DNA of 15,638 nucleotides, taken from contig JALUBW010000047.1 of the NCBI GenBank assembly GCA_027044735.1, positions 1,876-17,513 on the forward strand, written 5' to 3'. The DNA comes from Anaerolineales bacterium (GTDB lineage: Bacteria; Chloroflexota; Anaerolineae; Anaerolineales; DRMV01). This document shows positions 6,365 to 15,638 of this stretch, piece after piece; position 1 is the stretch's first letter; each line of letters opens with the position of its first letter. Position numbers and translations under genes: made by a program. The notes beneath the pieces are model-generated. The model searched no databases. It was not told where the DNA came from and saw only the letters and a list, made by a program, of their open reading frames with translations.

Positions 6365-8232
6365 GGATGCACTCTCCTGGGGGAAAGGGATTGCAGTGCC
6401 CGTTCAATCTGACCCTGGGCCTGGGTGAGCGCCCGGCGTGCCTGCTCTGCTGGTTGCCCCGAAAGCAGGCTGACCACCGCGACCTTGACCTGCCACTGGC
6501 TGGCTTGGAGCGCGTCTGAGGCTTCGGTGGGAGAAACGCCGCAGATGTGTTCCACAATGCGGCGGGCCCGGGCGCGCAGTTTTTCGTTGTCGGGCTGCAC
6601 GTCAACCATCACATTATCATACACTTTGCCCAAACGCACCATCACCGCGGTGCTGAGCATGTTGAGCACGAGTTTTTGGGCTGTACCGGCCTTGAGGCGG
6701 GTAGAGCCGGTGAGGATTTCGGGGCCGACCAGCGGGGCGATGGCAATTTCTGCATCCTCGGCCACGGGCGCGGGGCGGTTGCACACCACAGCCACGGTCA
6801 AAGCCCCGCGGGCGCGAGCGGCTTGCAGCGCGCCGCGCACGTAGGGCGTGCGGCCGCTGGCGGCCAGCCCGACGACCGTGTCGTCAGGCCCCACGTCCAG
6901 CGCAGCCATGGCCTGCGCGCCGTCGGCGGGGCTGTCTTCGGCGCCTTCCACTGCCCGGCGGAGAGCCACGTCGCCCCCGGCAATCACCCCGACCACCTGC
7001 TCGGGCGCCACGCCAAAGGTGGGCGGGCATTCCGAAGCATCCAGCACGCCCAAACGCCCCGAAGTCCCCGCGCCCACATAGATCAGCCGCCCGCCCCGGC
7101 GCATTCGGGGCACGATGGCTTCCACCGCCTGCGCGATAACGGGTAGTTCCGGGCGCACGGCTTCCACCGCGCGGCGGTCTTCAACGTGCATCAAGCCGAC
7201 GATTTCGCGGGCGCTGCGGCGGTCAAGGTGGCGGCTGAAAACGTTGGGGCGCTCCGAAGCCCACAAGTCGGCGGTGTGCATCGTTTCTGCGGGCTCCCAG
7301 GGAGGCAACGGCCGACCGGCGTGCTCCCAGGCCAGCCAAGCGGCACCCGCAGCCGCGTGGTGGCGCGGGGGTTGCGGTTGGGCGGTGGGCAAGCGGGTGA
7401 GCACGGCTTGGCTCACGGCTTCGCGATAAAAAGCGTGGTGGCGCAGCACCCCGCCGGTGAGCACCAAGGGGAAAGCGCTTTCGGATAACCTCAGGCGCTG
7501 AGCGACTGCGGCCGCGGCCTCGGCCAACGCGTCGGCGGCCTCGGCCACCAAACCCACGGCCACGAAATCGCCTTGCTGCGCGGCTTGCAACACTAACGGC
7601 GCCAAAGCGGCCACGGCTTTGACCCGCTGGGGGTGTTCGTAAAGCCAGGGCACCAAATCGGGCGCCTGCTTGAGCCCCAAATGGCGCAGCAGCGCGGGGA
7701 GGAGGGCGGTTTCGGGCCCCATGCCGTCGGCGTGCAACAGCGCGGCTCGCACCGCGGCCAGCCCCAAGGCATAGCCGCTGCCGCGGTCAAGCAAAAAGCC
7801 GCGCCCGCCGCCGCGCGCCTGCTCCCCATCTTGGTTGACGCCCCAGGCGATCATGCCGGTGCCCGCGATCACCACCAAGCCGTAGGCCGTGCCCACGCCG
7901 CCGACCAGCGCGGCCAGCGCGTCGTTTTCCACCCGCAGCGGCAAGTGAGGCCACACGGCCCGCGCCGCCGCGGCAATGCGCTCTCGGCTGGGGGGCTGAT
8001 CCATACCGGCCAAGGCCAAAGTCAGCGCGGCCGCATCTTCAGGCCGCACCTCAGCCTGCCGCGCGGCTTCTTCTATGGCCGCGCGCACCGCGCCCCAGGC
8101 GGCATCCCATCCGGCCACGTAGGGGTTGCCCGAGGCGGCAAACCCTTCGCCGTGCAGACGCCCTTGGGCGTCCATGACCACGGCATGGGTTTTAGTGCCG
8201 CCACCGTCCACACCGATGACAAATTCGGGCAT
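6361..8232 (-). CDS. murQ: Fusion of MurNAc/GlcNAc-type kinase (BadF/MurK-like) and MurNAc-6-phosphate etherase (MurQ)
   Basis: This 623-residue protein appears to join two consecutive steps of peptidoglycan-sugar recycling. Residues 1 to about 312 are a BadF/BcrA-type sugar kinase of the ASKHA fold: phosphate loop DGGGTKT (9-15), VENDALAAL (101-109), AGTG (123-126), LLDRGSGYALG (147-157) and LTGG (258-261). Residues about 325-623 cover the full length of E. coli MurQ (298 residues): SIS-fold motif VGAGTSGRLG (386-395), ASECPPTFG with Glu401 and EGAEDS with Glu432, matching E. coli catalytic Glu83 and Glu114, then LKAGTAQKLVLNMLSTA. The kinase would make MurNAc-6-phosphate; MurQ splits it to GlcNAc-6-phosphate and D-lactate. 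The linker is short, about 10-15 residues. The ATG at 8232 was chosen; an adjacent TTG at 8235 is possible. It follows namZ by 6 bases. The MurQ call is near certain; the exact kinase substrate is inferred from the fusion. Confidence 0.93.
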   Translation of the reverse strand: MPEFVIGVDGGGTKTHAVVMDAQGRLHGEGFAASGNPYVAGWDAAWGAVRAAIEEAARQAEVRPEDAAALTLALAGMDQPPSRERIAAAARAVWPHLPLRVENDALAALVGGVGTAYGLVVIAGTGMIAWGVNQDGEQARGGGRGFLLDRGSGYALGLAAVRAALLHADGMGPETALLPALLRHLGLKQAPDLVPWLYEHPQRVKAVAALAPLVLQAAQQGDFVAVGLVAEAADALAEAAAAVAQRLRLSESAFPLVLTGGVLRHHAFYREAVSQAVLTRLPTAQPQPPRHHAAAGAAWLAWEHAGRPLPPWEPAETMHTADLWASERPNVFSRHLDRRSAREIVGLMHVEDRRAVEAVRPELPVIAQAVEAIVPRMRRGGRLIYVGAGTSGRLGVLDASECPPTFGVAPEQVVGVIAGGDVALRRAVEGAEDSPADGAQAMAALDVGPDDTVVGLAASGRTPYVRGALQAARARGALTVAVVCNRPAPVAEDAEIAIAPLVGPEILTGSTRLKAGTAQKLVLNMLSTAVMVRLGKVYDNVMVDVQPDNEKLRARARRIVEHICGVSPTEASDALQASQWQVKVAVVSLLSGQPAEQARRALTQAQGQIERALQSLSPRRVHP

Positions 8233-8238
8233 CAAGGT

Positions 8239-9396
8239 TTACTCCGGGTAAAGCCAGTAAGCACGGCGCTGCGCCTGAAAAGCGGCTTCTTGCACCGGCC
8301 ACGGGGCGATGAGGTCGTGGAAAGTGTCCCCGGCCTGCAAACGGGCACGGGTTTGGGCATCGCCCAACAGCAAGTCAAAGAAATAGCGCCCTTGGTGTTC
8401 CAAGAAGGTCAGATGCTGCGGCTGCTGATCGCGCACGGCCACCAAGATGGCTAAGCCGGTGCGCACCGGGCGGAAGCGTCGGGGCGCGGTGATGTGCACT
8501 TGCACCCCCTCGCACACCTCTCCGGCGTGTTTGCTGCGGCAAGGCCGAAAGCGCACCGGCCGAAAGCGCACCCCGGGCAGCCCCATTTGGTTGAGGGCTT
8601 GGCTCAGCGCCTCACCGGAGAGCCACGGCGCGCCGACGAGCAAAAAGGGGTTGGGGGTGCCGCGGCCTTCCGAAAGGTTTGTACCTTCCAAAAGCGCGGT
8701 GCCGGGGTAGGCCAGCGCGTTTTCCCAATGGGGGAGGTTGGGCGAGGGCGGCACCCAAGCGCGCCGCCAACCGGGGAACCAGGTTCCCCGTGACCAGCCG
8801 CGCAGCCGCACGACGCGCAAATCCAAATGGGGAAGGTGCACTACCTGAGCAAAATGGGCGATTTCGCCCATGGTCATCCCGTGGCGGACAGGCCAGCCTT
8901 CCAGCGGCCCGATTTCGGAGACCAGTTCGCCCGAGAGCCGCGGCCCGGCGACCACTTCGCCGCCCAAGGGGTTAGGGCGGTCAAGCACGGTGACCGGCAC
9001 GCCCGCTTCGGCCGCGGCGCGCATCACTTCCAACATGGTGGCCGCGTAGGTGAAGAAGCGGACGCCCACGTCGGGCAGGTCAATCACCAGGTGGGTGAGG
9101 CCGCGCAGCAGAGGGGCTAACGCCGCCGCGTCCGCGCCGTAAAGGCTGTAGACGGGCAGGCCGGTGCGGGGTTCCCGCTGCTGGGGCACATTAGCCCCCG
9201 CGGGCAGGTCAAGGTGCAGGCCGTGTTCCGGCGCGAACAGGGCGACAATGGGCAGCCCTGCCTGTTGGGCGGCGGCCGCGCCAAAGCGCAAATCGCGGGT
9301 GAGCGCCGCTCGGTTGGTCACCCAGCCCAAACGGCCGCTTTTCAGGGCCGCGGGCGGGTCGCTCAGCAGGCGGTCGAGCCCGGTCTGGAGGGGCAT
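8239..9396 (-). CDS. namZ: Exo-beta-N-acetylmuramidase NamZ (DUF1343), apparently cytoplasmic
   Basis: This 385-residue DUF1343 protein shows family motifs in order: FAPEHGL (54-60), GLPVYSLYG (79-87), IDLPDVGVRF (105-114), VLDRPNPLGG (137-146), PVRHGMTMGE (169-178), WVPPSPNLP (214-222), YPGTALLEGTNLSEGRGT (230-247) and GVQVHI (297-302). Characterised members, such as B. subtilis YbbC/NamZ, release terminal MurNAc from the non-reducing end of peptidoglycan disaccharides. No signal peptide or lipobox is visible, so it probably acts in the cytoplasm on imported material, unlike secreted NamZ proteins. The ATG at 9396 lies 10 bases after the regulator stop; an in-frame TTG at 9432 would overlap the regulator by 26 bases. 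Two tandem copies of a 15-base sequence (8543-8572) encode VRFRP twice. MurQ encoded next door supports the assignment. Confidence 0.92.
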   Translation of the reverse strand: MPLQTGLDRLLSDPPAALKSGRLGWVTNRAALTRDLRFGAAAAQQAGLPIVALFAPEHGLHLDLPAGANVPQQREPRTGLPVYSLYGADAAALAPLLRGLTHLVIDLPDVGVRFFTYAATMLEVMRAAAEAGVPVTVLDRPNPLGGEVVAGPRLSGELVSEIGPLEGWPVRHGMTMGEIAHFAQVVHLPHLDLRVVRLRGWSRGTWFPGWRRAWVPPSPNLPHWENALAYPGTALLEGTNLSEGRGTPNPFLLVGAPWLSGEALSQALNQMGLPGVRFRPVRFRPCRSKHAGEVCEGVQVHITAPRRFRPVRTGLAILVAVRDQQPQHLTFLEHQGRYFFDLLLGDAQTRARLQAGDTFHDLIAPWPVQEAAFQAQRRAYWLYPE

Positions 9397-9406
9397 GATA
9401 AGGTGC

Positions 9407-10201
9407 TCACTGCGGGCGGAAGAGGTTGGCAATGGCGCCTTCGGGCGCTTGGCCCGAAACGCGCAGTTCCACTTTCAGGCGGAAGCGGTCAGCCCGATAG
9501 AACGAAATCACGAATTCCACCGGCTGGCCTGAGTCCGCGTAGGTGATGCGTTCCATCGCCAAGACCGGTTGCTGCGGCGGGATGTCCAACAAAGCGGCCA
9601 GCCGCGGGTCGGCCTGCTGTGATTCAATCCATTGCGTAGCCCGCACCAACCGCAGGCCGTAGCGTTCTTGCAGCACTCGGTAAAGGGATTGGTGTTCCAG
9701 ATCGGCTTTGTCTAAGTCAGGGAAGCGGGCCCGCACCAGATGGGCGTGCTCTACGGCCACCGGCAGGTCGTCAATCAGGCGCAGCCGCGAAATGCGAAAG
9801 AGCGGTGTACCGGGGGCGACTTCCAGAGGGCGGGCTAAGTACTCATCCGCGGGGATGGTTTCAATAGAAAGCAAACGCGCCCCGGGGTTGAACCCTTGGG
9901 CGCGCACTTCTTCGGTAAAACCTGAGAGACGCAGCAGGTTTTGTTCAATTTTGGGCTTCCGGCCGACAAAGGTGCCCTTGCCGGGCACGGTGTAGAGGTA
10001 GCCATCGTTGATCAAGGTTTGCAGGGCCTGCCGCACGGTCATCCGGCTGATGCCCATAGCCTCGCTGAGTTCCCGCTCGGAAGGCACTCGCTGATGGGGG
10101 GCGAGTTTTCCTTCGCGGATGGACTGGAGCACCGCGCGGCGGATCTGCAGATAAAGCGGCTCTGCGCTGTTGCGGTCAATAGATAGGGGGAGTGCTTTCA
10201 T
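9407..10201 (-). CDS. GntR-family (HutC subfamily, NagR/DasR-like) transcriptional regulator
   Basis: This is a 264-residue one-component regulator. Residues about 14-80 form the winged helix-turn-helix, with PLYLQIRRAV, the recognition region ELSEAMGISRMTVRQAL (44-60) and the wing TVPGKGTFVG (71-80). From about 90 onward is a UTRA-type ligand domain beginning LRLSGFTEEVRAQG. NagR and DasR, of this subfamily, bind phosphorylated amino sugars. MurQ in the same operon produces GlcNAc-6-phosphate, so that is the predicted inducer. The ATG at 10201 places the DNA-binding domain at the usual distance. No clear Shine-Dalgarno precedes it. An in-frame TTG at 10261 lies inside the operator and predicted -10 and is unlikely. 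As first gene of the operon, it is probably autoregulated. Confidence 0.92.
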   Translation of the reverse strand: MKALPLSIDRNSAEPLYLQIRRAVLQSIREGKLAPHQRVPSERELSEAMGISRMTVRQALQTLINDGYLYTVPGKGTFVGRKPKIEQNLLRLSGFTEEVRAQGFNPGARLLSIETIPADEYLARPLEVAPGTPLFRISRLRLIDDLPVAVEHAHLVRARFPDLDKADLEHQSLYRVLQERYGLRLVRATQWIESQQADPRLAALLDIPPQQPVLAMERITYADSGQPVEFVISFYRADRFRLKVELRVSGQAPEGAIANLFRPQ

Positions 10202-10236
10202 ATAAAAGAAATGCCGTGGCCGGGAGAAAAGAAGCA

Positions 10237-10268
10237 ACTGGTATAGGCCGGTATAGTCCAACTATACC
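10237..10268. promoter_or_regulatory. Predicted operator of the GntR-type regulator (three GGTATAG half-sites)
   Basis: Positions 10250-10268 are a perfect palindrome, GGTATAGT-CCA-ACTATACC. A further half-site GGTATAG starts at 10240, exactly 10 bases before the next, so the half-sites recur on one helix face. Positions 10237-10252 match the DasR/NagR dre consensus ACTGGTCTAGACCAGT at 13 of 16 positions by eye. The palindrome covers the predicted minus-strand -10 element, so binding would block transcription of the operon. The site is about 60 bases upstream of the rpoB -35 and need not affect rpoB. Confidence 0.7.
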
Positions 10269-10289
10269 ACATTCTTGAGAAAAAGGGAA
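10261..10289 (-). promoter_or_regulatory. Predicted promoter of the peptidoglycan-sugar operon
   Basis: On the minus strand TATAGT (10261-10266) matches the sigma-70 -10 consensus at 5 of 6 positions. The hexamer 17 bases upstream (TTCCCT) is a poor -35, as expected for an activated or weak promoter. The -10 lies within the operator palindrome. Transcription would begin about 50-55 bases before the regulator ATG. Confidence 0.45.
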
Positions 10290-10329
10290 TGGGGAATTTC
10301 TACACCTTTTCAAACTTTTTCATCAAACC

Positions 10330-10358
10330 TTGTCCCGCTATGCTTGCGAGGTTATAAT
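10330..10358 (+). promoter_or_regulatory. rpoB promoter
   Basis: The -35 TTGTCC (10330-10335) and -10 TATAAT (10353-10358) are separated by 17 bases. The -10 matches consensus fully and the -35 at 4 of 6 positions. An A/T-rich stretch (10300-10329) could act as an UP element. Transcription would start near 10365, giving a leader of about 75 bases. This supports rpoB being transcribed independently here. Confidence 0.8.
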
Positions 10359-10427
10359 ACGGGTTCGCTTTACGTCTACGCTCAGAGCCGCTTTTCTCAC
10401 GAGGGGAATGCCACCTCAATTTTTTGC

Positions 10428-10432
10428 AGGAG
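10428..10432 (+). promoter_or_regulatory. Shine-Dalgarno of rpoB
   Basis: AGGAG lies 6 bases from the ATG at 10439. It decides this start over an in-frame TTG at 10424, which precedes the ribosome site. Confidence 0.75.
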
Positions 10433-10438
10433 TTGCGC

Positions 10439-14347
<3,909 letters not shown>

Positions 14348-14352
14348 CGATG

Positions 14353-14384
14353 AAGGGCGCGGTTTTCAAGGCCGCGCCCTTTCC
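14353..14384 (+). terminator. Rho-independent terminator of rpoB
   Basis: AAGGGCGCGG (14353-14362) and CCGCGCCCTT (14372-14381) form a perfect 10-bp stem with a 9-base loop, 5 bases after the rpoB stop. The following T tract is short (TTT then CC). It should end rpoB transcription before rarA. Confidence 0.75.
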
Positions 14385-14539
14385 GATTAACGCAAAGGCG
14401 CAGAGAAAGCAGAGGCGCAGAGGGCGCAAAGAAGTTAACGCCAAGGACGCCAAGATTAACGCAAAGACGCAGAGGAAGCGGAGACGCAAAGAGAAATTTC
14501 TGTGCGCTCTGTAAATTTCTGTGTTCCTGCTTCGCTTTT
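14385..14539. repeat. Dispersed repeats between rpoB and rarA
   Basis: Two copies of a roughly 35-base purine-rich unit begin gattaacgcaaag at 14385 and 14454 and differ at only a few A/G positions. The second copy continues into aaatttctgtg and a pyrimidine-rich arm ending near 14530, the same arrangement as the element at 9-90. The segment also holds gttaacgccaaggacgcc (about 14434-14451), a diverged partial copy. No gene or clear promoter is seen here. Confidence 0.65.
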
Positions 14540-14579
14540 ACGACCCAACGACCCAACGACCCAACGACCTAACGACGCA
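14540..14579. repeat. Tandem 8-base repeat upstream of rarA
   Basis: Five head-to-tail units of 8 bases: acgaccca three times, then acgaccta and acgacgca. The array ends 10 bases before the first possible rarA start codon. It is too short to be a CRISPR array and does not resemble a promoter. It may be a slippage-prone site within the rarA leader. Confidence 0.75.
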
Positions 14580-14601
14580 ACAACTTCCCATGCTCCCTTT
14601 T

Positions 14602-15638
14602 ATGACCGAAACCACCCCATCCCCCACCCCGCCGTTAGCCGAGCGGATGCGCCCGCGCACGCTTGACGAATTTGTGGGGCAAGAGCACATTTTGGGGAAG
14701 GGCAAACTTTTGCGGCGCGCGATTGAAAGCGACCGCTTGTTTTCTTCCATAATCCTGTGGGGGCCTCCCGGCTGCGGCAAAACCACGCTGGCGCGCCTGA
14801 TTGCCGCTCACACGAAATCCCATTTTGTCACGCTGTCGGCTGTGCTCGCGGGCAAAGCCGATTTGCGCAAGGTGATTGACGCCGCCCAAACCCGCCGCAA
14901 GCAAGGCGTGCGCACTATCCTTTTTGTGGACGAAGTCCACCGCTGGAACAAAGCCCAGCAGGATGCCCTGCTTCCGCATGTTGAGGACGGCACAATCATC
15001 TTCATCGGCGCGACCACCGAAAACCCCTATTTTGAGGTGATTTCGGCGCTGGTTTCGCGCTCGCGCGTCTTCCAACTCCGCCCGTTAGAGCCGCGCCACA
15101 TCCGCACCATCCTCACCCGCGCCCTTTCCGACCCCGAACGCGGCTATGGCAAGCGCAAAATCATCGTGCCAGCCGAGGCACTGGATATGCTCGCCCACGC
15201 GGTGCACGGCGATGCGCGCGTTGCCCTCAACGCATTGGAACTGGCAGTTGAAAGCGCTGAGCCCGCCGCGGACGGCGCAATTCACCTCACCGTCGAAATC
15301 CTGCAAGAGGCGCTTCAGCGCCGCGCCCTGCTCTACGACAAAGACGGCGACGCGCACTACCACACGATTTCGGCGTTCATCAAATCGGTGCGCGGCTCCG
15401 ACCCCGACGCGGCGCTTTTTTGGCTTGCCAAAATGGTGGAGGCAGGCGAAGACCCGCGCTTCATCCTCCGCCGCCTGCTTATCCTCGCCGCCGAGGATGT
15501 GGGGCTTGCCGACCCGCAGGCGTTGGTGGTAACCGCCGCCGCAGCGCAGGCGTTTGAATGGGTGGGGTTGCCCGAAGGCGTTTACCACTTAGCCGAGGCG
15601 ACGCTTTACCTCGCCACCGCGCCCAAATCCAACAGCAC
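14602..15638 (+). CDS. rarA: Replication-associated recombination protein A (RarA/MgsA), 3' end beyond the window
   Basis: This AAA+ ATPase of the clamp-loader/RuvB-like class acts at stalled replication forks. About 345 residues are present and the frame is open to the window edge. Motifs are PLAERMRPRTLDEFVGQEH, Walker A GPPGCGKTT, Walker B LFVDEVHRWNKAQQD, sensor FIGATTENPYFE, arginine-finger region LVSRSRVF, GDARVALNALE, and the RarA-specific helical domain KSVRGSDPDAALFWLAKM with AAEDVGLADP. It aligns with E. coli RarA from end to end as far as it goes. An in-frame ATG at 14590 is an equally possible start. Neither has a visible Shine-Dalgarno. It is separated from rpoB by a terminator and repeats, so it is not in an operon with it. 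Confidence 0.95.
   Translation, partial: MTETTPSPTPPLAERMRPRTLDEFVGQEHILGKGKLLRRAIESDRLFSSIILWGPPGCGKTTLARLIAAHTKSHFVTLSAVLAGKADLRKVIDAAQTRRKQGVRTILFVDEVHRWNKAQQDALLPHVEDGTIIFIGATTENPYFEVISALVSRSRVFQLRPLEPRHIRTILTRALSDPERGYGKRKIIVPAEALDMLAHAVHGDARVALNALELAVESAEPAADGAIHLTVEILQEALQRRALLYDKDGDAHYHTISAFIKSVRGSDPDAALFWLAKMVEAGEDPRFILRRLLILAAEDVGLADPQALVVTAAAAQAFEWVGLPEGVYHLAEATLYLATAPKSNS

Noticed and set aside
7633..8454. Open frame of 273 codons on the plus strand opposite the kinase and NamZ genes
   Set aside because: The composition (His, Gly, Arg, Gln-rich) is that of an antisense frame. The minus strand carries recognisable protein families here.
9397..9432. TTG start at 9432 for namZ
   Set aside because: It would overlap the regulator by 26 bases. 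The ATG at 9396 lies 10 bases after the regulator stop and just before the conserved domain.
10202..10261. TTG start at 10261 for the GntR-type regulator
   Set aside because: It falls inside the operator and predicted -10, and the extra residues match nothing in the family.
14385..14580. CRISPR-like array
   Set aside because: Repeats are imperfect, spacers are not of uniform length, the 8-base array has no spacers, and no cas genes are present.

Overview
The window looks like chromosomal DNA of a GC-rich bacterium, most likely a Chloroflexota member of the Anaerolineae type. This rests on the general look of the proteins, the Thr/Pro/Gln-rich lipoprotein linker, an rpoB that is not followed by rpoC, and intergenic repeats of a kind I associate with such genomes. 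The phylum assignment is inference.

Layout. Positions 1-170 hold dispersed purine/pyrimidine-biased repeats and positions 171-208 a terminator. From 10201 down to 218 on the minus strand runs one compact gene cluster, in transcription order: a GntR/HutC-type regulator; a DUF1343/NamZ-type exo-beta-N-acetylmuramidase; a fusion of a BadF/MurK-type amino-sugar kinase with a complete MurQ etherase; two Dpp/Opp permeases; two Dpp/Opp ATPases; a 59-residue two-helix membrane protein; and a family 5 lipoprotein substrate-binding protein. Most junctions are stop/start overlaps (ATGA) or gaps of 3-13 bases. Only the binding-protein gene has a longer leader (137 bases). On the plus strand, rpoB (10439-14347) has its own consensus-like promoter and terminator. 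It is followed by a repeat-rich spacer and the 5' part of rarA/mgsA, which runs off the right edge.

How the genes work together. The minus-strand cluster reads as a peptidoglycan-sugar salvage operon. The binding protein and ABC importer would take up muropeptides or MurNAc-containing sugars. A NamZ without a signal peptide would cut terminal MurNAc from MurNAc-GlcNAc in the cytoplasm. The kinase half of the fusion would make MurNAc-6-phosphate, possibly also GlcNAc-6-phosphate, and the MurQ half would convert MurNAc-6-phosphate to GlcNAc-6-phosphate plus D-lactate. The regulator resembles NagR/DasR proteins, which sense phosphorylated amino sugars, and GGTATAG-type operator half-sites lie over its own predicted promoter. 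This suggests the pathway end product relieves repression. No amidase, NagA or NagB is present here, so peptide removal and later steps must be encoded elsewhere.

Other points of interest are a roughly 135-residue insertion in RpoB containing four copies of a W-x-x-x-x-x-G-Y-(D/E) motif, separation of rpoB from rpoC, and related repeats at both ends of the window.
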